A stretch of DNA of 64,000 bases from Glycomyces xiaoerkulensis (GCF_002798405.1 NZ_PGGV01000032.1:1-64000); one strand, 5' to 3'. Positions 44,208 through 54,987 are shown, counted from the stretch's first letter. Numbers and translations are program-made. The notes: generated by a model not told the origin, from the letters alone.

Positions 44208-45203
44208 CTACGGCCGTATCTGGAGTTTGCGGCCGGTGCCTTGGCGGAATGTCTCGACGGCGGTCGCGTACCGGTCGAGCCCGAAGTGGTGGCTGATCAT
44301 CACCTCCGGCTCCACCACGCCTTTGGCCAGCAGTTCCACGGCGCGTCCGAAGCTGTGCAGGACTGCCATGCTGCCGACGATGTGGATCTCGTCCTTGTAG
44401 ACGCGGAACGGCGAGAACGAAGCGGTCGCCGCTTCGGGTGCGACGCCGAAGACTTGGAAGGTCCCGCCCTTGCGCACGCGTGTCAGGCCGTCTTCGATGG
44501 CCGGAACCGCGCCGGTGCAGTCGATGACGACCTCCCAGCCTTGGGGGCGCTCGAATTCGGCGGCGGCGGTGGCGGCCCGGTCGGCGGCGAGACGCTGTGC
44601 GTACTGGAGCCGTTCGGTGTTGATGTCGACGACGGACACGCTCGCGGCGCCGGCGAAGCGCGCGAGTTGGGCCATCATCAGGCCCATGGTGCCGGCCCCG
44701 TAGATGAGGTAGTGCTCGCCGACGCGTCCGGGCAGCAGGTCGAAGCCGTGGACGGCGCACGAGAGCGGTTCGATCAGCGGGGCGTGTTCGAGCGTGACGG
44801 TCTCGGGCAGCCGATAGCAGTTCGCGACCGGTACTGCGCAGTACTCGGCGGACGCGCCGGGGCTGTTGATCACCCCGATGGCGTTGTACCGCTCGCACAG
44901 GTTGCCGTGGCCGATGGAGCAGTAGTGGCATTCGCCGCAGAACACGTTCGGGTCGACGGCCACGCGGTCGCCCTCGGCCAGTTCGGTGACGTCGGCGCCG
45001 ACGGCGGCGACGGTGCCGGCGAACTCGTGGCCGGGCACTATCGGGTAGACCGAGCCCTCGAGGTCGCCGTCGAGGACGTGGAGGTCGGTGCCGCAGATTC
45101 CGGCGCCCGACACCGACAGGACGACCTCGCGCGGTCCGGGCGCCGGATCGTCGACGGTGGTGACGTTGATCTGCCCGGGCTGTTCTATGACAACGGCTCG
45201 CAT
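44208..45203 (-). CDS. Zinc-dependent alcohol/polyol dehydrogenase (MDR family)
   Basis: 331 residues. The start ATG shares a base with the upstream TAA. Catalytic zinc ligands: Cys in GAGICGTDLHVL and His-Glu in VPGHEFAGTV. Structural zinc: the Cys cluster in NVFCGECHYCSIGHGNLCERY. The NAD site is LIYGAGTMGLMMAQLA. It resembles sorbitol/threonine dehydrogenase-type enzymes. As the last gene of the ABC-transporter operon it probably oxidises the imported sugar alcohol or a product of it. Confidence 0.9.
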   Translation of the reverse strand: MRAVVIEQPGQINVTTVDDPAPGPREVVLSVSGAGICGTDLHVLDGDLEGSVYPIVPGHEFAGTVAAVGADVTELAEGDRVAVDPNVFCGECHYCSIGHGNLCERYNAIGVINSPGASAEYCAVPVANCYRLPETVTLEHAPLIEPLSCAVHGFDLLPGRVGEHYLIYGAGTMGLMMAQLARFAGAASVSVVDINTERLQYAQRLAADRAATAAAEFERPQGWEVVIDCTGAVPAIEDGLTRVRKGGTFQVFGVAPEAATASFSPFRVYKDEIHIVGSMAVLHSFGRAVELLAKGVVEPEVMISHHFGLDRYATAVETFRQGTGRKLQIRP

Positions 45204-46101
45204 TATTTGACGGCTCCCAAGGTCAGGCCGCGGACCAGCCACTTCTGCGCGAACCATCCGGCGAGGATGACCGGAAGCGCGGCCATGGTGGCGGCTGCGG
45301 ACAGGCGGGCGAGGAACAGGCCCTCGCTGGTGATGAAGCCGGTGAGGAACACCGGCACGGTCGCCGCCCTGGTCGAGGTCAGGCTGACGGCGAAGAAGAA
45401 TTCGTTCCAGGCGAAGATGAAGCAGATCAGCGCCGTCGCGGCGAGCCCCGGAGCGATCATCGGCAGGATGATGCGGCGGATCTCGACCCCGAACGTGGCG
45501 CCGTCGACCCGGGCCGCTTCGAGGGTCTCGCGGGGCACTTCCAGCAGGAACGAACGGATCATCCACACCGCGATCGGCAGGTTCATCGCGGTGTAGACCA
45601 GCGACAGCAGTGTGACGTTGTCCAACAACCCGACGTTGTTGGCGATGATGTACAGCGGCAGGATGATCGCCACCGGCGGCATCATGCGGGTGGAGATGAA
45701 GAAGAACAGCGAGTCCTTCCATCGCCGGATCGGCGCCAGCGACAATGCGTAGGCCGCGGGCGTGGCCAGCACGATCACCAGGAGCGTCGAGCCGACCGAC
45801 GCCATCAGCGAGTTGAGCAGGAACGGCGCGAAGTCGCGGCCGAGGATCGCCTCGAACTGGTCCAGTGTCGGCCGGAACAGGAACGTCGGCGGGTCGGTCG
45901 AGGCCTGCGCCTCCTGTTTGAACCCGGAGACGAACATCCAGAGCACCGGGAAGAAGAACACGATGGCGGCCGCCCAGGCGAGGGCGGCGACGCCGGCCTT
46001 GCCCAGTCGGGCGCGCAGCGGTGCCCGCCGGACGCGCCGGCGGCCGACGGCGTGCGCCGGTTCGGGTGCGTGCGCCTCGGGTGGCGGCGGCAGCACTTTC
46101 G

Positions 46102-46105
<4 letters not shown>
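45203..46105 (-). CDS. Carbohydrate ABC transporter permease (MalG-like)
   Basis: 300 residues. Six membrane helices and the EAA loop (ETLEAARVDGATFGVEIRRIILP) that contacts the ATPase. ATG 46105 overlaps the stop of the partner permease (ATGA). No ATPase gene is present in the operon, so a shared MsiK-type ATPase encoded elsewhere probably energises it, as is common in actinomycetes. Confidence 0.92.
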
Positions 46106-47043
<938 letters not shown>

Positions 47044-47048
47044 CGGTC

Positions 47049-48401
47049 TCACTGGTCCTGGTAACCGCCGTCCTCGGCGGTCTCCTCGGCGTATTCCTGG
47101 GCTTTCTCCAGGGCTTCGTCGACGGTCTGGTTGCCGGCGATCGCCGCCGAGATCTCTTGGGCCACTCGGGTTCCGAGGTCCTGGAACTCGGGGATGGTGA
47201 TGTACTGGACGCCGGTCCACTGCTGTTCGTAGAGACCGGGCCGCTGGACGTCGACGTTCTCGATCGCTTCGAGCGTGGGCTCGGCGAAGGCCTCGGCCGC
47301 TTCCAGGTACTCCGGGATCTCGTAGGTGGACTGGCGGCTGCCGGGCGGGACGCGGGTCCAGCCGAGCTCCTCGCCGACGAGCCGCATGTACTCCTTGGAG
47401 GTGGCCCAGGACATGAACTCCCAGGCGGCGTCCTTGTTCTCGGAGGTCTCGGGCATCGCCAGCGACCATGCCCACAGCCAGCCGGAGTGGTCGGTCTCGG
47501 CCACCGGCGCGGGCACGTAGTCCATCAGGCCGGCGGCGTCGCTCGATTCGGGGTCTTCCAGAATGCTGGCGCCGACGGTGGCGTCGACCCACATGGCGGC
47601 GTTGCCCTGGCTGGTGGCGGTGAGGCATTCGCTGAACCCGGCGTTGGCCGCGCCCGGTTCACCGTGTTCGCTGACCAGGTCCACGTAGAACTGGACGGCT
47701 TCGCGGGTCTCCGGGCTGGTGAGCTGGGCGTTCCAGTCCTCGTCGTACCAGCGGCCGCCGAAGGTGTTGATGACGGTGTTGAGCGGGGCGAGGACCTCGC
47801 CCCAGCCGGCCAGGCCGCGCAGGCAGATCCCGGCCACGTCGTTCTCCGGGTCGTGGAGCTGCTCGGCGAGGTCGGCTACCTCCTCCCAGGTCGGGTTGTC
47901 GGGCATGGTGAGCCCGGCGGCCTCGAACAGGTCGGTGCGGTACATCAGGAAGGACGACTCGCCGTAGAAGGGAACGGCGTGCAGGCCGCCCTCGTAGGTG
48001 AGCGCTTCGCGCACCGGCGGCAGCAGGTCGTCGACGTCGTACTCGGGGTCGGCGGCGTAGTCGTCGAGCCGGGTGATCCAGCCGTTCTCGGCCCAGATCG
48101 GCGCCTCGTAGGTACCGATGGTGACGATGTCGTACTGGCCGGAGCCGGTGGCGATGTCCTGGGTCACCTGGTCGCGAAGTTCGTTCTCGGGCAGGATCAC
48201 GAACTCGACTTCGATGCCGGTCTCCTCCTCGAAGTGGGAGGAGAGCTGCTCGATGTCCTGCATCTGCGGGTTGGCGACGGTCGCGATGGTGATCGATGCT
48301 CCGTCGTCGGCGCCCCCGCCGGCGCCGGAGCATCCGCCGGCGATCATCAGTACGGCCAGGGATCCCGCGACCGCGATGCGGGTTTTCGAAGGGGTTCTCA
48401 T
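47049..48401 (-). CDS. Extracellular sugar/polyol-binding lipoprotein
   Basis: 450 residues. The signal peptide has lipobox VLMIAGGCSG, giving a lipid-anchored Cys. The mature part is a family-1 solute-binding protein (SITIATVANPQMQDIEQL, DIVTIGTYEAPIWAENGWI, MYRTDLFEAAGL, WEFMSWATSKEYM), close in style to sorbitol/mannitol-binding proteins. ATG 48401 follows a strong AGGAGGT. As first gene of the operon it is expressed most strongly. Substrate assignment as polyol rests on the linked dehydrogenase and is tentative. Confidence 0.9.
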   Translation of the reverse strand: MRTPSKTRIAVAGSLAVLMIAGGCSGAGGGADDGASITIATVANPQMQDIEQLSSHFEEETGIEVEFVILPENELRDQVTQDIATGSGQYDIVTIGTYEAPIWAENGWITRLDDYAADPEYDVDDLLPPVREALTYEGGLHAVPFYGESSFLMYRTDLFEAAGLTMPDNPTWEEVADLAEQLHDPENDVAGICLRGLAGWGEVLAPLNTVINTFGGRWYDEDWNAQLTSPETREAVQFYVDLVSEHGEPGAANAGFSECLTATSQGNAAMWVDATVGASILEDPESSDAAGLMDYVPAPVAETDHSGWLWAWSLAMPETSENKDAAWEFMSWATSKEYMRLVGEELGWTRVPPGSRQSTYEIPEYLEAAEAFAEPTLEAIENVDVQRPGLYEQQWTGVQYITIPEFQDLGTRVAQEISAAIAGNQTVDEALEKAQEYAEETAEDGGYQDQ

Positions 48402-48496
48402 CAGGACCTCCTAGTCCTCAATGCGCACTTCCGATGCGCATGATCCATGGAAGAGGGAATAGATCGCATCTTGCGTGATTCGTGTTGTTTCTCGGT

Positions 48497-49552
48497 TTAC
48501 CTTCTCTGGTGATCGGAGGCGGGGATCTTTCCCGATTCCCTCTCGATCAGGCGGACCGGGACGGTGATCCGCCGGTACGGCGCGCTCTGGTCTTCGAGGC
48601 GTCCGAACAGCAGGTGGGCAGCGCCGGTGCCGATGGCCTCGCTGTCCTGGGCGACCACGGTCAGCGCGGGCCGAAGCAGGTCGGCCAGTTCGAGGTCGTC
48701 GAAGGCGATGCAGGCGATCCGGTCGCGCAGGCCCAGGTGCTGCAGCGCGTGGACCGCGCCGATGGTGATGATGTTGTTGCCGCAGATGAGTGCGGTGGGC
48801 GCCGGTTCGAGCGCGAAGACCTCCAGGGCCGCCTGGTAGGCCTGCGGGCTGTCGCGGAGCCCGGTGCGGATGTATCGCCGGTCGGCGCCGCCGTCGAGCC
48901 CGGCGATGGCGGCCCGGTAGCCGGAGAGCCGCTGCGCGGCGGTGTAGACCGCCTGCCGGTCGCCGAGGTAGGCGATCCGGCGGTGACCGGCCTCGACCAG
49001 GTGGTGAACGGCGTCGGAGATGCCGCCGGCGTTCTCGGAGACGACCGTGTCGGCCTTGATGTGCTTGCCGGGGCGGTCGACGAACACCACCGGGATGCCT
49101 CGGTCGCGCTCGGCCTCCAGGTAGGACTGGTCGGCGCCGGCGGGCACGACGATGAGGCCGTCGACCCTGCGGGAGCAGAACTCGCCGACCAGTTCGCGCT
49201 CCCGTTCGGGCTCGCCGTCGCTGGAGCCGACCAGTACCAGGTGCGAGCGTTCGAGCGCGTAGTCCTGGATGATCCGGGTCAGCGTCGAGGCGAACGGGTT
49301 GGCGAGGTCCTCGACGACGAGTCCGATCGAAGCGGTGCGCTGGTTGCGGCGGCGGATGCTGCTGGCGATCGAGTTGCGGCGGTAGCCGAGCTCCTCGACC
49401 GCGGCGAGCACCTTCTCGCGGGTGCCGGAGCGGACGTTGGGTTCGTCGTTGAGGACGCGTGAGACGGTCTTGAAGCCGACGCCAGCGCGTTCGGCCACGT
49501 CTTTGATCGTGGGAGCCCGCGTGACGCGGTCTTCCGTCCCGTCCTGAACCAA
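48497..49552 (-). CDS. LacI-family transcriptional regulator
   Basis: 351 residues. The TTG at 49552 is chosen because GAGGTGG lies just upstream. An ATG at 49618 would place the palindromic operator inside the gene. The HTH is PTIKDVAERAGVGFKTVSRVLNDEP, with the hinge helix YRRNSIASSIRRR. The periplasmic-binding-protein-like sensor follows (IGLVVEDLANPFASTL, GLIVVPAGADQSYL, TALICGNNIITIGAV). It probably represses the adjacent ABC-transporter/dehydrogenase operon and itself, released by a sugar or polyol. Confidence 0.92.
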   Translation of the reverse strand: MVQDGTEDRVTRAPTIKDVAERAGVGFKTVSRVLNDEPNVRSGTREKVLAAVEELGYRRNSIASSIRRRNQRTASIGLVVEDLANPFASTLTRIIQDYALERSHLVLVGSSDGEPERERELVGEFCSRRVDGLIVVPAGADQSYLEAERDRGIPVVFVDRPGKHIKADTVVSENAGGISDAVHHLVEAGHRRIAYLGDRQAVYTAAQRLSGYRAAIAGLDGGADRRYIRTGLRDSPQAYQAALEVFALEPAPTALICGNNIITIGAVHALQHLGLRDRIACIAFDDLELADLLRPALTVVAQDSEAIGTGAAHLLFGRLEDQSAPYRRITVPVRLIERESGKIPASDHQRR

Positions 49553-49591
49553 CGTCTGCCACCTCTTGGGTCGCTGATCTGCAACTTCGCA

Positions 49592-49617
49592 TGACCACGT
49601 TGTCGACAACGTTGTCA
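49592..49617. promoter_or_regulatory. LacI-type operator palindrome
   Basis: TGACCACGTTGTC followed by GACAACGTTGTCA: a 26-bp palindrome with one mismatch per half, 40 bases upstream of the regulator start. It contains two overlapping GACAACGTTGTC-like boxes, suited to a LacI dimer or tetramer, and suggests autoregulation. Confidence 0.75.
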
Positions 49618-49782
49618 TAAGCAAAGAGTATGGCACGACTCACCGCGGCGGGTCAATGGCCGCCGGAAACCGGCAACCGCTATCTTTCCCTGCCCGGAGA
49701 TTTTTCCGGTCGAGGTGTCGAAACCGGGCCCGCCCGATCGACCCGAGGTTGTAAGCACGAATTCGAGAGATCGGAGAATCCC

Positions 49783-50346
49783 ATGCGCACGCTCATCGTC
49801 ACCGCTTTCGTCTCGCTCGACGGGGTCATGGAGGCCCCCGGCGGCGAGGCCGGGTACCGGAACACCGGCTGGACCTTCAAAACCGTCGAGTTCGACGAGG
49901 CCGCCTACGAGATCAAGGGCCGCGAGCAGCAGGAGACCGAGGCACTGCTGCTCGGCCGCCGCTCCTACGAGGAGTTCGCCCCCGTCTGGCCGCAGATGGA
50001 GGAGTTCGCCGAGTACAACGCCATGCCCCGCTACGTCGTCTCCACCACGCTGGAGCAGGACGACTCCCGGTGGCCGGCGACGATCCTGCGCTCGGTCGAC
50101 GACGTCGCCGAGCTCAAGAAGACCGAAGGCGGCCCGATCGCGGTCCACGGCAGCGCCGGACTGGGCAAGAGCCTCGCGGACGCGGGCCTGGTCGACCGCT
50201 ACCACCTGCTGGTGTTCCCGGTCCTCCTCGGCGCCGGGAAGCGGCTGTGGAGCGAGGCCGACAAGGACTGGACCAAGCTCAGCCTGGTCGAGCACGAGGC
50301 GTACGGCAACGGCGTCCAGAAGCAGGTCTTCGACGTCGTCCGTTGA
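49783..50346 (+). CDS. Dihydrofolate-reductase-like (RibD C-terminal) protein
   Basis: 187 residues. The fold signature is clear: MRTLIVTAFVSLDGVMEAPGG, ALLLGRRSYEEFAPVWP, YVVSTTLEQDDSRWPATIL, PIAVHGSAGLGKSLADAGLVD and the C-terminal GAGKRLW. This family binds NADPH and reduces unknown substrates. It is not the housekeeping DHFR. Start ATG 49783 with CGGAGA upstream. Confidence 0.9.
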   Translation: MRTLIVTAFVSLDGVMEAPGGEAGYRNTGWTFKTVEFDEAAYEIKGREQQETEALLLGRRSYEEFAPVWPQMEEFAEYNAMPRYVVSTTLEQDDSRWPATILRSVDDVAELKKTEGGPIAVHGSAGLGKSLADAGLVDRYHLLVFPVLLGAGKRLWSEADKDWTKLSLVEHEAYGNGVQKQVFDVVR

Positions 50347-50388
50347 ACGCGAGGAACCCGGGCGCCCCGGACCGCCGGCCGAGCGGTC

Positions 50389-51189
50389 TCAGGGCGTCCG
50401 GTGCGCGGCGTAGCGGGCCGGGGTCGTGCCGACCACGCGCTTGAAATGGCGGGTCAGGTGCGCCTGGTCGTAGAACCCGGTCGCGGCGGCGACCGCGTGC
50501 GGCCTCGTCCCCGCGAGCAGCAGGCGCCTGGCCCGGTCGACGCGTCGCGTCACCAGGTACTGGTGCGGCGAGATGCCGAACTCGGCGCTGAAGGCGCGCA
50601 CCAGGTGGACCGGATGGGCGTACAGCGTCGCGGCCGCCTCGCGCAGGCTCACTCCGGGGACGATGCTCGCGTCCAGCAGTCCGCGCAGGTCGTGCGCGAG
50701 CCGGCGGTCGCGGGCGGGCACGATGAGCGGGGATTGACGGCGCAGGTGCCGGCGCAGTCGCTCGGCGATCAGCTCGATCCCGCTCTCGGCCTCGAGTCCG
50801 TCCCCCGGGGACTCCAAGATCCCGTGGAGCCGGTGAATCCGCCGGCGCAGCACCGGGTCGCGGATCTCCGGGCCGTCGACGGCGCGGCCGATCAGGTCCT
50901 CGTCGAGCAGGGTCGTGTCGAGGTACAGGACGCGCTTGCGGAACCCGTGCGGCGTCGCCGACTCGCCGTCGTGGGGCACCTGCGGCGGCAGCAGCGTGAC
51001 GAAGCTGTCGAGCGCCCCGTGCTCGTGCCGGTCGAGGTCGTAGCGGACGACGCCTTCGTCGATGATGAGCAGCGTCCAGGTGTCGTGGACGTGCATCGGA
51101 TAGGCGTGGTCGGTGAAATGGGCGTGGAAGGCTTCGACGACCCCGCCGACGGCGGGGCGCCAGGCCCTGATCCGGGGACCGACCTCCAC
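50389..51189 (-). CDS. AraC-family transcriptional regulator
   Basis: 266 residues. GTG 51189 is chosen because it leaves about 50 bases before the divergent gene. The N-terminal cupin sensor contains FHAHFTDHAYPMHVHDTWTL and LLPPQVPHDGES. The C-terminal double HTH is present (VSLREAAATLYAHPVHLVRAFSAEFGISPHQYLVTRRVDRARRLL, split over two helices, then AAATGFYDQAHLTRHFKR). It is divergent from the DUF2000 gene, a typical regulator-target pair. Confidence 0.9.
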   Translation of the reverse strand: MEVGPRIRAWRPAVGGVVEAFHAHFTDHAYPMHVHDTWTLLIIDEGVVRYDLDRHEHGALDSFVTLLPPQVPHDGESATPHGFRKRVLYLDTTLLDEDLIGRAVDGPEIRDPVLRRRIHRLHGILESPGDGLEAESGIELIAERLRRHLRRQSPLIVPARDRRLAHDLRGLLDASIVPGVSLREAAATLYAHPVHLVRAFSAEFGISPHQYLVTRRVDRARRLLLAGTRPHAVAAATGFYDQAHLTRHFKRVVGTTPARYAAHRTP

Positions 51190-51238
51190 GCTAAGAATGT
51201 ACAAGACCGCCGGCTCGGGCCCGCATAGGTTCGATGCC

Positions 51239-51670
51239 ATGGAACGAGAGCAGACACCCGAGCGGTTCGACACCAAGATCGCGGTCGTGATCCGCGACGA
51301 CCTCGCGACCTGGCAGCGCCTGAACGTGACCGCGTTCCTGGTCAGCGGGCTCGGCACTTCGAGCCCGGAGGTCGTCGGGGAACCGTACGAGGACGCCGAC
51401 GGCGTCGAGTACTCGGCGATGTTCCGGCAGCCGGTGATGGTGCTGGAGGCGTCGAAGGAGCACCTGACCGGGGCGCACGCCAAGGCCCTCAAACGCGGCC
51501 TGGCCCACTCGGTGTTCACCTCGGAGCTGTTCGCCACGCGCAACGACGGCGAGAACCGCGCGGCCGTGCGCGCCGTGCCGACTGACAAGCTCGACCTGGT
51601 CGGCATCGGCGTCTACGGCCCGCGCAACGCGGTCGACCGCGTCGTCAAGGGCGCCCGCATGCACCCGTGA
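51239..51670 (+). CDS. DUF2000 family protein
   Basis: 143 residues. The DUF2000 fold is recognisable: [30 protein letters not shown], split by a short loop, then [17 protein letters not shown] and [19 protein letters not shown]. Related to peptidyl-tRNA hydrolase 2-like proteins. Function not established. Divergent from the AraC gene, which may control it. Confidence 0.85.
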   Translation: MEREQTPERFDTKIAVVIRDDLATWQRLNVTAFLVSGLGTSSPEVVGEPYEDADGVEYSAMFRQPVMVLEASKEHLTGAHAKALKRGLAHSVFTSELFATRNDGENRAAVRAVPTDKLDLVGIGVYGPRNAVDRVVKGARMHP

Positions 51671-51723
51671 ACCCGACCGCGGCGCGACCGGATGCATCGG
51701 GGGCCGAAGGTAGGGTGTGCGGC

Positions 51724-52389
51724 ATGCGATTGGTTGTGGCGCGGTGCCAGGTCGATTACACGGGTCGGTTGACCGCCCACCTCCCGATGGCCCCGAGGCT
51801 CCTGCTGCTCAAGGCCGACGGCAGCGTGCTGGTGCACGCCGACGGGGGGTCGTACAAGCCGCTCAACTGGATGACGCCGCCTTGCACGGTCGACGAGGGC
51901 GAGGGGGTCTGGACCGTCACCTCCAAGAAATCCGGGGACCAGTTGAAGATCACGATCGACCAGATCCTCCACGACTCGAGCCACGAGCTCGGCGTCGACC
52001 CCGGGCTCCGGAAGGACGGGGTCGAGGCCCACCTGCAGGAGCTGCTGGCGGCCGACACCGGCCCGCTCGGCAAGGGCTGGTCGCTGGTGAGGCGGGAGTT
52101 CCCCACCGCGATCGGACCGGTCGACCTCATGTGCCGCGACGCCGACGGCAAGCACGTGGCCATCGAGGTCAAGCGGCGCGGCGAGATCGACGGCGTCGAG
52201 CAGCTCACGCGGTATCTGGAGCTGCTGAACCGCGACCCGCTCCTGTCACCGGTCGACGGCGTGTTCGCGGCCCAGGCCATCAAGCCGCAGGCCCGGGTCC
52301 TGGCCGAGGACCGCGGGATCCGCTGCGTGGTGCTCGACTACGACGAGATGCGCGGGGCCGTGGACGAGTCGCAGCCGCGGCTGTTCTGA
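51724..52389 (+). CDS. nucS: Endonuclease NucS
   Basis: 221 residues. The N-terminal half is the DNA-binding/dimer domain ([21 protein letters not shown]). The C-terminal RecB-like nuclease shows [32 protein letters not shown] and a final [11 protein letters not shown]. The C-terminus ends QPRLF, matching the beta-clamp-binding tail. NucS carries out non-canonical mismatch repair in actinobacteria that lack MutS/MutL. Full length and intact. Confidence 0.96.
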   Translation: MRLVVARCQVDYTGRLTAHLPMAPRLLLLKADGSVLVHADGGSYKPLNWMTPPCTVDEGEGVWTVTSKKSGDQLKITIDQILHDSSHELGVDPGLRKDGVEAHLQELLAADTGPLGKGWSLVRREFPTAIGPVDLMCRDADGKHVAIEVKRRGEIDGVEQLTRYLELLNRDPLLSPVDGVFAAQAIKPQARVLAEDRGIRCVVLDYDEMRGAVDESQPRLF

Positions 52390-52398
52390 GACGGCGAA

Positions 52399-52423
52399 GG
52401 GCCGCAGCCGAAGGCTGCGGCCC
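52399..52423. terminator. Bidirectional terminator, 11-bp stem
   Basis: GGGCCGCAGCC (52399-52409), loop GAA, GGCTGCGGCCC (52413-52423). It lies between the convergent nucS and DUF4190 genes. Confidence 0.8.
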
Positions 52424-52443
52424 CGGTGATCGGACGCCTGGAT

Positions 52444-52830
52444 CTACATGGTCTCCAGGTCGTCGACGTCCTCGCTGATCTCGTCCAGGCACTCGCCGGC
52501 GTTGCCCGAGAAGCCGGAGTCCTCGCAGGCCTCGCCGAGGGCACTGTAGATCGCCACGTACATGAAGATCGTGACCGCCAGGCCGAGCAGGCCGGTGACG
52601 AGTCCGGCGATCGAGGTGCCCTTGCCGGAGCCGCGCTTGCTGCTCACGACCAGGCCGACGATGCCGAAGATGATCGCCAGCGGGGCCAGCGCGAAGGAGA
52701 CCACGTTGATGATCGGGATGAATCCCAGCACCAGGGCTATGATGCCGAGAACGAGGGATGTCACGCCGAAACCGTTGCCGCTCTTCTGAACGGGCTGAGC
52801 GGGCGGCTGGGGGGCGGGGGGATAGGACAC
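52444..52830 (-). CDS. DUF4190-type small membrane protein
   Basis: 128 residues. GTG 52830 with AAGGAG 5 bases upstream. A Pro-rich cytoplasmic N-terminus (SYPPAPQPPAQPVQK) is followed by a first hairpin of hydrophobic helices (GVTSLVLGIIALVLGFIPII, FALAPLAIIFGIVGLVV), then a third (GLVTGLLGLAVTIFMYVAIY) and an acidic tail with two Cys (ACEDSGFSGNAGECLDEI) probably outside the cell. Function unknown. Confidence 0.8.
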   Translation of the reverse strand: MSYPPAPQPPAQPVQKSGNGFGVTSLVLGIIALVLGFIPIINVVSFALAPLAIIFGIVGLVVSSKRGSGKGTSIAGLVTGLLGLAVTIFMYVAIYSALGEACEDSGFSGNAGECLDEISEDVDDLETM

Positions 52831-52908
52831 TGGGGCTCCTTGATCTCGAGTCGAATGTTCGGGCGGAACGCGCGTCAGCTTAATACACACGGGCAAGTCC
52901 CGTTCACA

Positions 52909-54987
52909 CTAGTCGACGCGGCGTAGCCGCACGATCGCCGAGTCCCAGTCGGATCCGGTCAGGCGCAACGGCAGGCCGTTCGCGTTCAGGTTTGCGCCCC
53001 AATGGGTCCGGCCGGTGTCCTCGTCTCTCCAGCGCGAATCGGCCGCGACCGCGGCCGGCCGCAGGGGCGGCTCGGGCCGGTTGAACCGGGCGGGGGTCTT
53101 GAAGGCCAGCGCGACCAGCCGGTCGTCGAGGAGGTACTGGACGCCGGTGAGGGGTTCGTTCTCGGGGTCGCCGAGGCGGTGCTGGGCGCCGTGCAGGACG
53201 ACCGGTCGGATGTCCTTGTAGACGGCGATGTGCTCGGCGGCCTCGTCGAGTTCGGCGTCGCTCCACCGGGTGAGGTCGCCGCCGACGGCGAGCGCACCGG
53301 CGGAGGCGACGTGGAAGCGGAACCGCAGGCCGGTGGTGCGGTGATTGAATCCGGTGGGTTCGTCGGTCACCCATGCGCCCATGGCGCGGGCCGGGTAGGC
53401 CTGGCCGAAGCCGTGCTGGATGGCGATCCGGTCGCCGGCGTCGGTGTTGTCGGAGGTCCAGACCTGGTCGACGTGGCGGAGGAGGCCCGGGTCGACGCGG
53501 GCGCCGCCGCCGGCGCAGCCTTCGATGCGGACGCCGGGGTGGGCGGCCCGGAGTCGGCGTTTGAGGTCGTACACGGCGCGCACGTGGTCGAAGTAGACGC
53601 GGTCGGGGTCGGGTGAGGCGGGGTCGCCGACCTCGGTGAAGGGCCGGTTGTGGTCCCATTTGAGGAAGTCGATCGCGTTCTCGTGCAGGAGGTGGTCGAG
53701 CGTCCGGAAGGCCCATTCGGCGACTTCGGGGCGGGCGTAGTCGAGCACGAGTTGGTTGCGCAGTTCGGTGCGGTCGCGGCCGGTCTGGTGGATGACCCAG
53801 TCGGGGTGGGCCCGGTACAGGTCGGAGTCGGGGTTGACCATCTCGGGTTCGACCCAGATCCCGAACTTCATGCCTCGTCCGTGCACGGCTTCGATGAGCG
53901 GTCCGAGGCCGTCGGGGAACCGGTCGGGATTGGGCCACCAGTCGCCGAGGCCGGCCGCGTCGGAGGTTCGGGCGCCGAACCAGGCGTCGTCGACGACGAA
54001 CTGCTCGCAGCCGATGCGGGCGGCCAGGTCGACCAGCGGCAGTTGCCGTGATTCGGAGACGTCGAAGGCGACCGCCTCCCAGGAGTTGTAGAGGATGGCG
54101 GGGTCCTCTTCGGCGGTCGGCATGACGTGGCGCCGCAGGTGTTCGTGCCAGGCGCGGGAGGCGGCGCCGAAGCCGCCGTCGGTGCAGAGGCCGGAGTAGA
54201 CCGGCGTCTCCCAGCGTTCGCCGGCGGCGAGGTTCAGGCGCAGGCCTTCTTGTCCGGCGCCGCCGGTGACGGTGAGGCGGCCTTGGGTGGAGCGGCGCAG
54301 TTGCATCCGCCAGGAGCCGGACCAGGCGAGCATCGTCGAGTAGACGCGGCCGGAGTCTTCGGTGGCGGTGCCGTCGTCGACGGCGCACCAGGGGTTGGCC
54401 TGGTGGCTGGTGTTGCCGCGCCGGGAGCCGAGGAGGGTCTCGCCGACCGGTGCTTCGGTGCGGCGGAGCTGCCATTCGGCGGCCCATTCCCCCGTGAGGT
54501 GGGACAGGCGGTAGGTGGCCCAGTGAGGGAGGGTCCAGGCGGCGGAGTCGAAGCGTCCGACCTCGACCGGTGCGTCGGCTTCGAGTTCGGCCCATCGGTC
54601 GAGCACGCCGGTGTCCCGGACTCGGTAGTGGAGGGTGAGGGTGAGGTCCCGGTCGGTGAAGGCGATGGCGAGGTGGTCGTCGTCGATGCGGTGGTCGCGG
54701 TAGTGCCAGTCGAAGCCCTTGGCGCCGTCGGGGTGGCGCAGTTGGAGCGAGGGGGTGGCGAACTGGGGGCCGAGTTCGCCGAGCAGCTCGACGCCGTGGT
54801 GGATCCGGTCGTCGAAGGAGTATTCCTCGGCGTTCTCGGCGGTCAGTTCGGCGGTGGCCGCGTCGGGGACGGGCGGGCCCCAGTAGAACTGGCGGGGCAT
54901 GCCCCGGCCGCAGAGTCCGACGACGTAGGAGAAGCCGGGGCCGGTGAGGTGCCAGGTGCGGGCCTGCTCGGAGAAGCTGATGGTCAT
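52909..54987 (-). CDS. Alpha-galactosidase, GH36 family
   Basis: 692 residues. ATG 54987 with AAGGAG upstream. An N-terminal beta-sandwich is followed by the GH36 barrel. The catalytic nucleophile is the Asp in IDFLKWDHNRPF and the acid/base is the Asp in WTSDNTDAGDR. FGIWVEPEMVNPDSDLY is another family hallmark. There is no signal peptide, so it acts on imported alpha-galactosides (melibiose/raffinose type). No transporter lies next to it. It is divergent from manC. Confidence 0.94.
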   Translation of the reverse strand: MTISFSEQARTWHLTGPGFSYVVGLCGRGMPRQFYWGPPVPDAATAELTAENAEEYSFDDRIHHGVELLGELGPQFATPSLQLRHPDGAKGFDWHYRDHRIDDDHLAIAFTDRDLTLTLHYRVRDTGVLDRWAELEADAPVEVGRFDSAAWTLPHWATYRLSHLTGEWAAEWQLRRTEAPVGETLLGSRRGNTSHQANPWCAVDDGTATEDSGRVYSTMLAWSGSWRMQLRRSTQGRLTVTGGAGQEGLRLNLAAGERWETPVYSGLCTDGGFGAASRAWHEHLRRHVMPTAEEDPAILYNSWEAVAFDVSESRQLPLVDLAARIGCEQFVVDDAWFGARTSDAAGLGDWWPNPDRFPDGLGPLIEAVHGRGMKFGIWVEPEMVNPDSDLYRAHPDWVIHQTGRDRTELRNQLVLDYARPEVAEWAFRTLDHLLHENAIDFLKWDHNRPFTEVGDPASPDPDRVYFDHVRAVYDLKRRLRAAHPGVRIEGCAGGGARVDPGLLRHVDQVWTSDNTDAGDRIAIQHGFGQAYPARAMGAWVTDEPTGFNHRTTGLRFRFHVASAGALAVGGDLTRWSDAELDEAAEHIAVYKDIRPVVLHGAQHRLGDPENEPLTGVQYLLDDRLVALAFKTPARFNRPEPPLRPAAVAADSRWRDEDTGRTHWGANLNANGLPLRLTGSDWDSAIVRLRRVD

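Noticed and set aside
43872-45596. 574-codon plus-strand open frame
   Set aside because: It is the antisense of the dehydrogenase and permease genes; its translation is low-complexity Gly/Val/Asp without motifs.
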